From positions 186,001 through 250,000 of the forward strand of contig NZ_JAHXDN010000003.1 of assembly GCF_019375555.1 (NCBI RefSeq): DNA of 64,000 bases, read 5' to 3'. Positions 17,630 through 26,938 of the stretch are shown one piece after another (positions within the stretch are counted from its first letter, which is position 1; each line of letters begins with the position of its first letter). The notes beneath the pieces were generated by a model. The model saw nothing but the letters and a program-made list of their open reading frames with translations. It was not told where the DNA came from and searched no databases. This DNA is from Roseobacter insulae (GTDB lineage: Bacteria > Pseudomonadota > Alphaproteobacteria > Rhodobacterales > Rhodobacteraceae). The position numbers and the translations under genes were made by a program.

Positions 17630-18630
17630 AATTCGGCGCTGTTGCCATCGGCTCGGCGGAAGGCACGGTGCTGGCGCATTCGGTCTCGCTTGGCGGGCGT
17701 CGCCGGTTGCGCAAGGGGCGAGTTCTGGACGCCGATGACATCGCGGCGCTGGCCGGGGCGGGAATAGAAACCGTGACGGTGGCGCGCCTTGAAGCAGGCG
17801 ATATCTTTGAAAACGAGGCGGCCCGCGCGCTGGCCGCAGCCCTGGTGCCCGATCCCGATGTGCAGCACGTGCGCCTGACTGACCCCTTTACCGGCCGCGT
17901 CAACCTCTTTGGAACCGGCCCCGGGGTGGCCGTTCTGGATGTTGCCGCGATCGAGGCGGTCAATCGCGTGCATCCGATGATCACCGTCGCAACAGTGCCC
18001 CCCTTTCAGCAGATGGCGGACGGCGGAATGCTGGCCACGATCAAGATCATCTCTTACGCGGTTCCGGACATCGCGCTGCAACAGGCCTGCGCGCTGGCCC
18101 GCGCGGCCATCCGGCTGGCCCCGCCGGTGGTGCAGACCGTGGGGCTGATCATTACCGAGATCGCGGGCGGCGCAGGCAGCAAGGGGCAAAAGGCCATTGC
18201 CGACAGGGTGACGGCCTTTGGGCTGACGCTGGACCCGCCGCTTGTCGTGCCGCATCAGGAAACAGCCCTGTCACGCGCGCTGATCGACAGCCCCAGCGAC
18301 CTGACGATGATCCTGACCGGATCGGCCACGTCCGATGTCGATGACGTGGCGCCAGCTGCGGTGCGCATGGCCGGGGGGCGGGTTACCCGTTTCGGGATGC
18401 CGGTGGACCCGGGCAACCTGCTTTTCATCGGCGATCTGTCGGATCATCCGGTCATTGGCCTGCCGGGGTGCGCGCGCTCCCCGGCGCTGAACGGGGCGGA
18501 TTGGGTGCTGGCGCGTGTGATCTGTGGCATCGACGTGACCGACGAGGACATCGCGGCGATGGGGGTGGGCGGATTGCTCAAGGAAATTCCCACGCGGCCG
18601 CAGCCCCGGGCCGGGAAACGCCAAGGCTGA
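17626..18630 (+). CDS. Molybdopterin-binding protein, MoeA/CinA-like fold
   Basis: A 334-residue protein with a MoCF-like molybdopterin-binding domain. The N-terminal half reads GRRRLRKGRVLDADDIAAL, as in MoeA-related proteins, and the C-terminal half contains ILTGSATSDVDDVAPAAVRMAGG with VIGLPGCARSPALNGADWVL. It starts with GTG at 17626, inside the end of the XdhC gene. Homologues often accompany CoxL-type hydroxylases and probably help load their molybdenum cofactor. The usual MobA-like cytidylyltransferase half seen in some relatives is absent. Confidence 0.8.
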   Translation: MKFGAVAIGSAEGTVLAHSVSLGGRRRLRKGRVLDADDIAALAGAGIETVTVARLEAGDIFENEAARALAAALVPDPDVQHVRLTDPFTGRVNLFGTGPGVAVLDVAAIEAVNRVHPMITVATVPPFQQMADGGMLATIKIISYAVPDIALQQACALARAAIRLAPPVVQTVGLIITEIAGGAGSKGQKAIADRVTAFGLTLDPPLVVPHQETALSRALIDSPSDLTMILTGSATSDVDDVAPAAVRMAGGRVTRFGMPVDPGNLLFIGDLSDHPVIGLPGCARSPALNGADWVLARVICGIDVTDEDIAAMGVGGLLKEIPTRPQPRAGKRQG

Positions 18631-18745
18631 TCCCGATTTCCGGCGCATTATGATGCACCTTCAGCAGGTTGCTGAAGTTTTGGGTTCTCAACCGTGAAGG
18701 GGCGTGCTTAACTCGCCGCAACAACAATGCTTAAGGGAGGAAACC

Positions 18746-19231
18746 ATGGCTCAGGTCTCAATGACCGTGAACGGGAAAGCCGCGTCCGGGGATGTGGAGG
18801 GGCGGACACTGTTGTCGTCTTTCCTGCGCGACACGCTGGAACTGACAGGGACTCATGTCGGCTGTGACACCAGCCAGTGCGGGGCCTGCGTGGTGCATGT
18901 CAACGGAGAAGCAGTGAAAGCCTGCACCATGCTGGCCGCCGAGGCTGCCGGGGCGGAGGTCACCACCATCGAGGCGATGGCCAACGCGGATGGCTCGCTC
19001 AGCACCATTCAGCAGGCGTTTCAGGATCATCACGGGTTGCAGTGCGGGTTTTGCACCCCGGGCATGGTGATGAGCGCGGCAGCTTTGCTGAAGGACAATC
19101 CAACGCCGACAGAGACCGAGATACGCGAATATCTCGAAGGCAACATCTGTCGTTGCACGGGCTATCACAACATCGTCAAGGCGATCATGGCCGCATCCGG
19201 CCAGGACGTCAGCAGCATTGCGGCGGAATAA
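18746..19231 (+). CDS. coxS: [2Fe-2S] small subunit of CoxL-type molybdenum hydroxylase
   Basis: A 161-residue iron-sulfur subunit. The plant-type ferredoxin domain carries CDTSQCGAC and a later Cys (GEAVKAC), and the C-terminal helical domain carries CGFCTPG and CRCTGY, giving the eight ligands of two [2Fe-2S] clusters that pass electrons from the molybdenum site to FAD. ATG 18746 has a strong AGGGAGGA site. A stem-loop lies between it and the L subunit gene. Confidence 0.93.
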   Translation: MAQVSMTVNGKAASGDVEGRTLLSSFLRDTLELTGTHVGCDTSQCGACVVHVNGEAVKACTMLAAEAAGAEVTTIEAMANADGSLSTIQQAFQDHHGLQCGFCTPGMVMSAAALLKDNPTPTETEIREYLEGNICRCTGYHNIVKAIMAASGQDVSSIAAE

Positions 19232-19249
19232 CTCAGGCGACCGGTGACG

Positions 19250-19270
19250 CCGGCGTGAGCCTCACGCCGG
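19250..19270 (+). promoter_or_regulatory. Intercistronic stem-loop between S and L genes
   Basis: CCGGCGTGA at 19250-19258 and TCACGCCGG at 19262-19270 form a perfect 9-bp stem with a GCC loop. No T-run follows, so it is more likely an RNA processing or stability element than a terminator, perhaps adjusting the ratio of small to large subunit. Confidence 0.6.
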
Positions 19271-19324
19271 GCCGGGTCTACCGTTCGCAGAAGGAATACG
19301 CACCGAATTTCAGGGAGGAATAAC

Positions 19325-21685
19325 ATGCCAAAAGACGGAGGCATTGGCGCAAGCTCAAAGCGCCGCGAAGACGTCCGGTTTCTGACCGGCGCCGGAAATT
19401 ATACAGATGACATCAACATCCGGGGGCAGGCGCATGTGTACTTCCTGCGTTCGGATATCGCCCATGGAACCATCACATCCATCAACACCTCGGCGGCCGA
19501 AGCGATGCCCGGTGTGGTCAAGGTGTTCACGGGGGTTGATTTCGAAGCCGTGGGGGGCATGCCGTGTGGCTGGCAGGTGACCGACAGGCACGGTCAGCCG
19601 ATGCAGGAACCGCGCCACCCGATCCTTGCCCATGGCAAGGTGCGCCACGTCGGCGAACCGATCGCCGCGGTTGTTGCGGAGACACTGGAACAGGCGCGAG
19701 ATGCTGCCGAGGCGATCGAGCTGGACATTGCCGAATTGCCGGCGGTCATCGATATGAAAGCGGCAGTTTCCGCTGACGCGCCGAAAGTGCATGAGGATCT
19801 GACGTCAAACCTTTGTTATGATTGGGGTTTTGTCGAGGAAAACAAGGCTGCCACGGAGGAGGCTTTTGCCAAGGCGTCGCATGTGACCACGCTGGAGCTG
19901 GTGAACAACCGGCTTGTGGCCAACCCGATGGAACCACGCGTGGCAGTGGGCGATTACGCGCGCGGCACGGACGATTCGACACTCTACACCACTTCGCAGA
20001 ACCCGCATGTGATCCGCCTTCTGATGGGCGCCTTCGTGCTGGGCATCCCAGAACACAAGCTGCGGGTCGTGGCCCCGGATGTGGGTGGCGGTTTTGGCAC
20101 CAAGATCTTCCATTACCAGGAAGAGGCTTTCTGCACCTTCGCCGCCAAGGCCTGCAACCGGCCGGTGAAATGGACCTCCAGCCGGACCGAGGCCTTCATG
20201 TCGGATGCCCATGGCCGGGATCATGTGACAAGGATCGAACTGGCGCTTGACGGGGACAACAACTTCACCGCGCTGCGGACCGAGACCTATGCCAATATGG
20301 GCGCGTATCTCAGCACGTTCGCGCCCAGTGTCCCGACATGGCTGCACGGCACGTTGATGGCGGGCAACTATAAAACCCCCCTGATCTATGTGAACGTCAA
20401 GGCCGTGTTCACCAATACGGTGCCCGTCGATGCCTATCGTGGCGCGGGCCGCCCGGAGGCCACCTTCCAGCTGGAACGGGTCATCGACAAGGCCGCGCGC
20501 GAGCTGGGTGTCGACCCGATTGCGCTCCGGCGGCAGAACTTCGTCACCGAGTTTCCCTATGCCACGCCGGTGGCCGTCGAATATGACACCGGCGACTATG
20601 TGGCCACGATGGACAAGCTGGAAGAGATGGCGGACCTGTCGGGCTTTGACGCGAGGCGTCAGGCTTCGGAGGCCAAGGGCAAATGGCGCGGGCTTGGCGT
20701 GAACTGTTATATCGAGGCCTGCGGCATTGCACCCAGCAATCTTGTTGGTCAGCTTGGAGCCCGGGCGGGGCTTTATGAAAGCGCCACAGTGCGGGTCAAT
20801 GCCACGGGCGGGCTGGTCGTGATGACCGGCAGTCACAGCCACGGGCAGGGGCATGAGACCTCCTTTGCGCAGGTGGTGGCCGACATGATCGGCATCGATG
20901 AGAACATGGTCGAGATCGTGCATGGTGACACCGCGAACGCGCCGATGGGTATGGGCACTTACGGGTCCCGGTCACTGGCCGTGGGCGGGTCCGCCATGGT
21001 GCGCGCCACGGAGAAGATCATCGCCAAGGCCAAGAAGATCGCCAGCCATCTGCTGGAGGCGTCGGAAGGCGATATCGAGCTCAAGGACGGTGCGTTCAGC
21101 GTGGCGGGGACGGATAAGTCGGTGGCCTGGGGCGACGTGACCCTGGCAGCTTACGTGCCGCACAACTACCCGCTGGAAGAGATCGAACCGGGGCTGGAGG
21201 AAACCGCCTTTTACGACCCCAGCAACTTCACCTATCCAGCCGGGGCTTATGCCTGCGAGGTCGAGGTTGATCCGGACACCGGCAAGGTGACCATCGAACG
21301 GTTCACCGCCGTCGACGATTTCGGCAATGTGGTCAACCCGATGATCGTCACCGGCCAGGTCCATGGCGGCCTGGCGCAGGGGATCGGGCAGGCATTGCTG
21401 GAGAACTGCGCCTATGATGAAAACGGCCAGTTGCTGAGCGCTTCCTACATGGATTACGCGATGCCGCGGGCGGATGATCTGCCGATGTTCGGGGTTGATC
21501 ATTCCTGCCAGACGCCCTGCACACACAACCCGCTGGGGGTGAAGGGATGCGGCGAGGCCGGCGCGATCGGATCCCCGCCCTCTGTCGTCAACGCTGTTGT
21601 GGATGCGTTGCAGTCGGGCGGCAAGGACGTGACCCATATCGACATGCCGCTGACACCGGCACGCGTCTGGGCGGCGATGCAATGA
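19325..21685 (+). CDS. coxL: Molybdenum-binding large subunit, form II CoxL type
   Basis: A 786-residue xanthine dehydrogenase-family large subunit that binds the molybdopterin cytosine dinucleotide cofactor. The active-site loop reads AYRGAGR at residues 370-376. This is the form II signature, unlike form I CO dehydrogenase (AYRCSFR), whose Cys binds copper. Form II proteins are often named carbon monoxide dehydrogenase, but CO oxidation is doubtful for most and the real substrate is unknown. Other family motifs are VGGGFGTK, and [16 protein letters not shown] near the C-terminus with the conserved Glu. AGGGAGGA precedes the ATG. Confidence 0.93.
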   Translation: MPKDGGIGASSKRREDVRFLTGAGNYTDDINIRGQAHVYFLRSDIAHGTITSINTSAAEAMPGVVKVFTGVDFEAVGGMPCGWQVTDRHGQPMQEPRHPILAHGKVRHVGEPIAAVVAETLEQARDAAEAIELDIAELPAVIDMKAAVSADAPKVHEDLTSNLCYDWGFVEENKAATEEAFAKASHVTTLELVNNRLVANPMEPRVAVGDYARGTDDSTLYTTSQNPHVIRLLMGAFVLGIPEHKLRVVAPDVGGGFGTKIFHYQEEAFCTFAAKACNRPVKWTSSRTEAFMSDAHGRDHVTRIELALDGDNNFTALRTETYANMGAYLSTFAPSVPTWLHGTLMAGNYKTPLIYVNVKAVFTNTVPVDAYRGAGRPEATFQLERVIDKAARELGVDPIALRRQNFVTEFPYATPVAVEYDTGDYVATMDKLEEMADLSGFDARRQASEAKGKWRGLGVNCYIEACGIAPSNLVGQLGARAGLYESATVRVNATGGLVVMTGSHSHGQGHETSFAQVVADMIGIDENMVEIVHGDTANAPMGMGTYGSRSLAVGGSAMVRATEKIIAKAKKIASHLLEASEGDIELKDGAFSVAGTDKSVAWGDVTLAAYVPHNYPLEEIEPGLEETAFYDPSNFTYPAGAYACEVEVDPDTGKVTIERFTAVDDFGNVVNPMIVTGQVHGGLAQGIGQALLENCAYDENGQLLSASYMDYAMPRADDLPMFGVDHSCQTPCTHNPLGVKGCGEAGAIGSPPSVVNAVVDALQSGGKDVTHIDMPLTPARVWAAMQ

Positions 21686-21699
21686 GCCAAACGGGTAGG

Positions 21700-21735
21700 G
21701 CGGGGGCCAGCCCCCGCACCCCCGGGATATTTTTG
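21700..21735 (+). repeat. Rhodobacteraceae-type intergenic element
   Basis: GCGGGGGC (21700-21707) and GCCCCCGC (21710-21717) form a tight hairpin, followed directly by ACCCCCGGGATATTTTTG (21718-21735). From memory, this combination recurs in intergenic regions of many Rhodobacteraceae genomes; I found only one copy in this window. Here it lies between the L and M subunit genes and could act as a partial terminator or a stability element. Confidence 0.55.
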
Positions 21736-21783
21736 AACCAGAGAGGCCAGATAGGGCAGGCTGGTTTTGGAGAGGACTGAAAG

Positions 21784-22575
21784 ATGTATGATTTTGATGT
21801 GGAAATGCCGACGAGTGTCGCGGAGGCTGTCGCGGCCCTGAGCCAGGAAGATGCGCAGGCTCTGGGTGGGGGGCAAACACTGATCCCGACGCTGAAACAA
21901 CGGCTTGCCAGCCCTTCGGTTCTGGTCAGCCTCAACGGCATTGCCGAGATGAAGGGCGTCTGCATAGGCGAGGATGGCCAGCTCTGTGTCGGGGGGGCGA
22001 CATCCCATGCTGTTGTTGCCAAGGACGCGGCGGCCCATTTTGCGGGGCTTGCGGAATTGGCGAGCCATATCGGTGATCCGGCGGTCCGCAACCGGGGCAC
22101 CATCGGGGGCAGCCTCGCCAATAACGATCCCTCCGCCTGCTATCCGGCAGCGGCCCTCGGGTCGGGCGCGACGATTGTCACCAACGCCCGGTCGATTGCG
22201 GCTGACGACTTTTTTCAGGGCATGTTCACCACCGCGCTCGACGAGGGAGAGATCATTACCGAAGTCCGCTTCCCGATCCCCCAGGCCGCGAACTATCAGA
22301 AGTTCCTGCAACCCGCGTCGCGGTTCGCACTTGTCGGTGTGTTCGTGGCGAAGTTTGCCGACGGGGTGCGGGTTGCGGTGACCGGTGCTTCCAACGACGG
22401 GGTTTTTCGCTGGACCGAGGCGGAAACGGCGCTGGGATCTGATTTCTCGGCGGGTGCCGTTGATGGTCTGACGGTTTCGGGTGACGATATGATCAGCGAC
22501 CTGCATGGCACCGGAGCGTATCGGGCGCATCTGGTGGGGGTGATGACCAAACGCGCGGTTGCCGCAGCCGGTTGA
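21784..22575 (+). CDS. coxM: FAD-binding medium subunit of CoxL-type hydroxylase
   Basis: A 263-residue FAD subunit. It has the PCMH-type FAD motifs GGGQTLIPTLKQR near residue 28 and GDPAVRNRGTIGGSLANNDP near residue 100, and the C-terminal CO dehydrogenase flavoprotein domain. It takes electrons from the iron-sulfur subunit and passes them on, probably to quinone. The order S-L-M with XdhC in front is one of the common form II layouts. It is separated from coxL by 98 bases that hold the repeat element. Confidence 0.92.
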   Translation: MYDFDVEMPTSVAEAVAALSQEDAQALGGGQTLIPTLKQRLASPSVLVSLNGIAEMKGVCIGEDGQLCVGGATSHAVVAKDAAAHFAGLAELASHIGDPAVRNRGTIGGSLANNDPSACYPAAALGSGATIVTNARSIAADDFFQGMFTTALDEGEIITEVRFPIPQAANYQKFLQPASRFALVGVFVAKFADGVRVAVTGASNDGVFRWTEAETALGSDFSAGAVDGLTVSGDDMISDLHGTGAYRAHLVGVMTKRAVAAAG

Positions 22576-22599
22576 CGCAACAGTATAATATTATTTGGA

Positions 22600-22625
22600 A
22601 AGCCCTGCCCGGTGTGGCGGGGCTT
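22600..22625 (+). terminator. Possible terminator after the cox genes
   Basis: AAGCCCTGCC (22600-22609) pairs with GGCGGGGCTT (22616-22625), ten pairs with one G-T, loop CGGTGT. Only a weak T-containing tract follows (GTTAATGT), so it may be a poor intrinsic terminator or only a 3'-end hairpin. Confidence 0.4.
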
Positions 22626-23051
22626 GTTAATGTGGATCGGATGCAGCCGCGCCTGCTGCGACGGCATCATGCCGGTCCCGCATGCCGGTGCGCGTTTGGG
22701 GCATCGGGTGTTTCCGGGGCGTGACATTGTGCCGTAAACGGGATGCACGAGGGATGAGTGACTGCGGTGAGGCCGAGGTAACGCTGCATGTCTTGCCGCT
22801 CTTGATTCTGGCGGCTCGAAAAAGACGGTGCCGGTCAGTGGCGTGCGGGTGGTCCTGCCAATTACCTCCTTGGGTTTCTTCAGGTTAGAGCTTGGCCCGC
22901 TGCGGCTTTGATGCCCCACAGGAGCGCAGCCGACAACGGCACGATCTTACTGTTCAGTTTTCGGTCTGCCGCGGTGGGAATCGTGGTAAAGCCGCGACGG
23001 TTGGTGGCCCCTGCCTCGTCTGAACCCGAACCGCTATGGTGCGCGTGTCGC
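22626..23051. other. Non-coding or decayed region, nothing recognised
   Basis: About 425 bases between the cox genes and the LysE-family pseudogene. All six frames give only short translations without recognisable motifs, and no tRNA or strong hairpin is seen. It borders a pseudogene, so it may be decayed sequence. Confidence 0.4.
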
Positions 23052-23696
23052 TTATCCGCGACTGGTCAGCAGCTTGAGGCTGGCGAAGGTGAAAAACGCG
23101 CCAAGGGGTGCTTGTATATATACCTGCGCGCCCTGTCGCAGAGTGTCACCATGATGGGCGTCGAAAATGTGACCGCGTAAAGCACATGGATCACGATCGA
23201 CAGCAAAAAGGGGCCCCCGGCGATCACCGCGGCCACCGACAGCGGTGCACCGGGCTGGCGCCCCAGCGCGATGATGGCAACCCAGGCCAGCGCTGCCTTT
23301 GGGTTGGTCATCTGGATGAAATATCCCCTCAGTGCGTAGCCAAGCGGTGAACCCTGTGTAGCTGTCCAGCCTGCGCGTCTCGATATCATACGCGGAGGCG
23401 GCGGATTTGAACGCCTTTTATGCCAGCCAGAACAGGTAGAGCCCGCCGATCATCCCGATCAGCGTGATGGCCGCGGCATAAGTCACCAGAACGGCCGAGA
23501 GGCCCAGGGCTGTCAGCATTGCCCAGGTGAAGGACCCGGTGGTGGCCCCGAAGGCCAGCGCGATGCCGGATCTGCGGCCAACCCCTATCGCGGTGCCGAT
23601 CGCGGCCAGAACGTTCGGACCGGGACTGCAAATGCCCAGAAGAAATGCAAAGTAAGCCAATAAGATCCCCGGCAGGTAGGGATAGGACTGGTCCAT
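23052..23696 (-). pseudogene. LysE-family amino acid exporter, broken
   Basis: A LysE/RhtB-type exporter that can be read only by changing frame. The first 92 codons (MDQSYPYLPGILLAYFAFLL, LGICSPGPNVLAAIGTAIGV) end at a TAA at 23418-23420, where relatives have Tyr in a LAYKAF-like context; the same frame continues with KAFKSAASAYDIE. The middle part, SPLGYALRGYFIQMTNPKAA, is in another frame after a shift between about 23345 and 23390. The last part, APLGAFFTFASLKLLTSR, is in a third frame after a shift near the TATATATA run at 23115-23122. With one nonsense mutation and two frameshifts, the gene is inactive. Confidence 0.85.
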
Positions 23697-23839
23697 GCTG
23701 AGCCCATTCGTTTGCGTGAAGACGGTGCCGGGATGGGTTCACCATCAAGGAATGTGCAACAGAGCTGGTGTTTCCGGCCATTTTTGCAGCAGACCGATAG
23801 TTGTGTATCGCACCAGTTGCAGGGTTTGTGCCCGCACAT

Positions 23840-23872
23840 AAAAAAACGCCCTGGCCTTTCGGTCGGGGCGTT
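23840..23872 (-). terminator. Rho-independent terminator of infC
   Basis: On the minus strand AACGCCCCGACC (23872-23861) pairs with GGCCAGGGCGTT (23856-23845) around GAAA, followed by a run of T. It lies 25 bases after the infC stop, so infC appears to be transcribed alone and not with rpmI-rplT. Confidence 0.9.
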
Positions 23873-23897
23873 CCTGTGGCATCACCTGCGCGCGGTG

Positions 23898-24446
23898 CTA
23901 TTTCGGCAGCGGTCCGATCAGCATCACCATCTGGCGGCCTTCCATCTTGGGGAAGTTCTCTACGCGGCCAGCGTCCTTGGTGTCTTCGGCAACCCGTTCC
24001 AGCAGTTCGCGACCGAGGTTCTGGTGCGCCATCTCGCGCCCCCGGAACCGCAGGGTGATTTTCACCTTGTCGCCATTCTCCAGAAACTTGAACACGTTAC
24101 GCATTTTGACATCGTAGTCATTGGTGTCCGTGTTCGGGCGGAACTTGACCTCTTTGATCTCAATGATCTTCTGCTTTTTGCGGGCTTCGCTCTCGCGCTT
24201 TTGCTGTTCATATTTGAACTTGCCAAAATCCATGATCTTGCACACGGGCGGGTTGGCGTTTGGCGAAATCTCCACAAGATCAAGGCCCGCTTCATCTGCC
24301 ATGTCCATGGCGCGGTCGGGAGTAACGACGCCTACGTTCTCTCCATCTGCGCCAATGAGGCGAATTTCCGGGCTTCTGATCTTTTCGTTGACGCGCGGGC
24401 CGGTTTCTCTTTGGGGCGGCGCGTTATGGGGTCTGCGAGCGATGAT
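23898..24446 (-). CDS. infC: Translation initiation factor IF-3, AUC start
   Basis: IF-3 binds the 30S subunit, keeps it free of 50S and checks start codon pairing. The ATG usually picked (24308) leaves 136 residues and cuts the N-terminal domain, but the frame stays open upstream and encodes the conserved [20 protein letters not shown]. No ATG, GTG or TTG precedes it in frame. The likely start is one of two adjacent ATC codons (24446-24444 or 24443-24441) just after an AAGGAC site at 24456-24451. That gives 182 residues, the normal length. Non-AUG starts are the basis of IF-3 autoregulation (AUU in E. coli). [11 protein letters not shown] marks the interdomain linker. Confidence 0.92.
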   Translation of the reverse strand: MIARRPHNAPPQRETGPRVNEKIRSPEIRLIGADGENVGVVTPDRAMDMADEAGLDLVEISPNANPPVCKIMDFGKFKYEQQKRESEARKKQKIIEIKEVKFRPNTDTNDYDVKMRNVFKFLENGDKVKITLRFRGREMAHQNLGRELLERVAEDTKDAGRVENFPKMEGRQMVMLIGPLPK

Positions 24447-24648
24447 GGTCGTCCTTGAATTGTTCCTAAATCTGGAAGTGCAAACTAACCGCGGGACAGC
24501 GCTACTTCAAGCCGCAAATTAGGCTGGAATGGGCCGATTGGAACAGTTTTCCCCCTTGAAGGTTTCCTCCCGGAGGCGCAACTGCCATCACACAACTCAA
24601 TATCGTCCGCGGCCTGTGCCCCGGGCAGCTACAGAGGGAGCACTTGAC

Positions 24649-25557
24649 ATGAAAAATCTGGTCTGGATCATTCTGGCCGCTGTTGTCATCGGGGGTGGCT
24701 ATATGCTGTACATCGGGCAGACACCCAGGGACGTGGCGCAGGATGCCACGGAGGCCATCAGCGAAGCTGAACCGCTTGAGACTGCGGAAGAAGCGCTGGA
24801 CGCGACCACCGATGCCGTAACGGAAGCCGCGGGAACTGTCGCAGACACGGCCTCGGACGCCGCTGAAGCCGTTACCGACATGGCGACCGACGCGGCGGAA
24901 GGGGCAGCAGCGCTGGTCGATGATACGGCAGCAGCCGCCACGGATGCGGCGTCAGACCTGGTGGATACGGCGACCGGCGTCACAGAGCAGGCCGGGGACG
25001 CGGCCAGTGACCTGGGCGAGGCCGTTCAGGACAGCGCCAGCGAGCTTGCCGATACGGTGACCGACACCGCGCAGGACGCATTGACGGAAGGCACCGAAGC
25101 CGTTGATGCCGGAACCGACGCGGTTGCGGAAGGTGTCGATGCGGTAACCGACGCAGCAGAGGCGGCGACCGAGGAAACAGCGGCGGCCACGGAGACGGCT
25201 GCTGAAGCGGCAGAAACCGGTTCGGATGCCGTTGCCGAAGGTGTCGATGCGGTAGATGAAGCAGCCGAGGCGGCGACCGAAGAAACGGCAACTGCCGCGG
25301 AAACGGCGACCGACGCGACTGGCGCGACTGACGTGGCCACGAGCGATTCCCTTGCCGCGGTCGATACTGCGAAGGCCCCCGAGGCACTGACCGTCGACGG
25401 GTTTGACTTTGCCAAGGTCAGCGAGATGATCGAAAACTCCGACCTCGGCACCTCCCAGAAGCTGGTTCTGACCAACACCGTCAAGCGGGCACAGGACAAT
25501 CCGGAGCTGCTGAAGGCGGCACTGACCCAGCTGCGTGACGCATTGGGCATGCAATAA
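24649..25557 (+). CDS. Membrane-anchored Ala/Asp/Glu/Thr-rich repeat protein
   Basis: A 302-residue protein with an N-terminal membrane helix (residues 4-22, VWIILAAVVIGGGYMLYIG), a long acidic low-complexity region of Ala, Asp, Glu, Thr and Val (about 28-240), and a distinct C-terminal domain of about 55 residues (ALTVDGFDFAKVSEMIEN to LRDALGMQ). The middle resembles amphipathic helix repeats of LEA or apolipoprotein type. It includes a 36-codon tandem duplication, 25117-25224 and 25225-25332, both starting DAVAEGVDAV. GAGGGAG precedes ATG 24649. It probably faces the periplasm; function unknown. Confidence 0.8.
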   Translation: MKNLVWIILAAVVIGGGYMLYIGQTPRDVAQDATEAISEAEPLETAEEALDATTDAVTEAAGTVADTASDAAEAVTDMATDAAEGAAALVDDTAAAATDAASDLVDTATGVTEQAGDAASDLGEAVQDSASELADTVTDTAQDALTEGTEAVDAGTDAVAEGVDAVTDAAEAATEETAAATETAAEAAETGSDAVAEGVDAVDEAAEAATEETATAAETATDATGATDVATSDSLAAVDTAKAPEALTVDGFDFAKVSEMIENSDLGTSQKLVLTNTVKRAQDNPELLKAALTQLRDALGMQ

Positions 25558-25561
25558 TGAC

Positions 25562-25593
25562 AAAGCCGCCCGGGGGCGACACCGGGCGGCTTT
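25562..25593. terminator. Bidirectional terminator hairpin
   Basis: AAAGCCGCCCGG (25562-25573) pairs perfectly with CCGGGCGGCTTT (25582-25593). It sits between the convergent repeat-protein gene and fpr and has A/T ends on both sides, so it can serve both. Confidence 0.8.
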
Positions 25594-25615
25594 ACGCCAG
25601 CGGCTTCGCGCGGCG

Positions 25616-26464
25616 TCAGCCTACGAAGGCTTTTTCCACCACGTAGTGTTTCGGGTCAGAATTGGCACCTTCCTCCAGACCGAATCCTTCCAGAATCTCC
25701 TTGAGGTCGGTGTTCAGACCCATGGATCCGCAAACCATCGCGCGGTCGGTGTCGGGCGAGATGCCCTCGATGCCCAGATCGGCAAAAAGAGTGCCATCGG
25801 TCAGCAGATTGGTCACGCGCCCCATCTTCGGAGAAGTTTCGCGGGTCGTCGTCGGATAATACGTCAGCTTCCGCAGGTTCTCCTCGCCCAGTAGCTCCAG
25901 CATCAGTTCGTCCGACCGCAGGTTTTCGATCAACTGGCGCCCGTATTCAAGCTCCGCCACATCGCGGCAGGTATGGGTGACGATGACCTGATCATAATCC
26001 TCATAGGTCTGCGGGTCACGCAGCAGCGAGGCAAAGGGCGCAAAGCCGGTCCCGGTGGCAAAAAACCACAGACGTTTGCCGGGCAGCAGCGCGTCATGCA
26101 CCAGCGTGCCCACGGGTTTGGGGCGCAGGATGATCTCATCCCCCGGCTGGATATGCTGCAATCTGGAGGTCAGCGGGCCATCCTGTACCTTGATCGAATA
26201 GAACTCCAACTCCTCGTCCCAGGACGGCGAGGCAATGGAATAGGCCCGCAGCAGCGGCTTTTGACGGCCGGTTTTCGGGTCAGGATCGCCCATCAGGCCG
26301 ATCATCACAAACTCGCCCGACCGGAACCGCAACGAGGCGGGGCGGGTGACCCGGAAGGAAAACAGGCGATCCGTCCAGTGTTGAACGGAAGTCACGGTCT
26401 GCGCATCTGGCAGCGTGGGCACTTTGACGGCGGATGCTTCGGTCACGGGTGTTTGCTCGGTCAT
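25616..26464 (-). CDS. fpr: Ferredoxin--NADP reductase
   Basis: A 282-residue bacterial FNR. It has the FAD motif RAYSIASP, the NADP-binding GTGFAPFASLL, VCGSMG, and the C-terminal VEKAFVG typical of this bacterial subclass. It is the last gene of the sulfate assimilation cluster, 72 bases after the DUF934 gene. Its likely job is to move electrons from NADPH through ferredoxin to sulfite reductase, which here has no flavoprotein (CysJ) partner. It may also serve oxidative stress defence, as Fpr does elsewhere. Confidence 0.93.
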   Translation of the reverse strand: MTEQTPVTEASAVKVPTLPDAQTVTSVQHWTDRLFSFRVTRPASLRFRSGEFVMIGLMGDPDPKTGRQKPLLRAYSIASPSWDEELEFYSIKVQDGPLTSRLQHIQPGDEIILRPKPVGTLVHDALLPGKRLWFFATGTGFAPFASLLRDPQTYEDYDQVIVTHTCRDVAELEYGRQLIENLRSDELMLELLGEENLRKLTYYPTTTRETSPKMGRVTNLLTDGTLFADLGIEGISPDTDRAMVCGSMGLNTDLKEILEGFGLEEGANSDPKHYVVEKAFVG

Positions 26465-26536
26465 AATGATATCGACGCAGGCCTACCACCTGCGCGTCCC
26501 TTTTAGAAAGAAGAGTGGATGGGGGAAAGGTGTCAA

Positions 26537-26938
26537 TCAGCCGCGCAGCCGCGCCTGATAGTTGTTATCCTGCCAGTTGGCGCGGAACTGCCATTGATCC
26601 TCGGGTTGGCGCGCGGCCAGTTCGTCCGAGATTTCGACCTCGTCGAATCCGGATCGGCGCGCCATTGCGTATTGATCCGCCAGCACGTGCCCTCTCGCAC
26701 GCAGTCGCCCCGTGAAGCCGCGCAACCGCAGTTGCCTTGCGATCGTAAAGCCGCGACCATCGGCGGAAGAGGGAAAATCGACCCGGATCATCCGCAGCCC
26801 GTCGCACAGCGGAATATCCGCCGGGTTTGCGTCCGAAGGCACGTCCAGCGCGCTGGCGTCATTGGCCGCATCAAGGGTGATGAAGGGCTCGGACCAGTCG
26901 TCGCTGGTAAAACCGCTATCATTGACGAGAGTGCTCAT
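26537..26938 (-). CDS. DUF934 family protein of sulfate assimilation
   Basis: A 133-residue DUF934 protein, a family almost always found with cysI and cysH. It contains PSSADGRGFTIARQLRLRGFTG and the conserved C-terminal SGFDEVEISDELA. The molecular role is not established; a part in sulfite reduction or electron delivery is suggested by context. Its ATG overlaps the cysH stop (ATGA). Confidence 0.88.
   Translation of the reverse strand: MSTLVNDSGFTSDDWSEPFITLDAANDASALDVPSDANPADIPLCDGLRMIRVDFPSSADGRGFTIARQLRLRGFTGRLRARGHVLADQYAMARRSGFDEVEISDELAARQPEDQWQFRANWQDNNYQARLRG

Noticed and set aside
22576-23051. Short frames on both strands after coxM
   Set aside because: No motif, no convincing ribosome binding site and no conserved neighbour relation; treated as non-coding.
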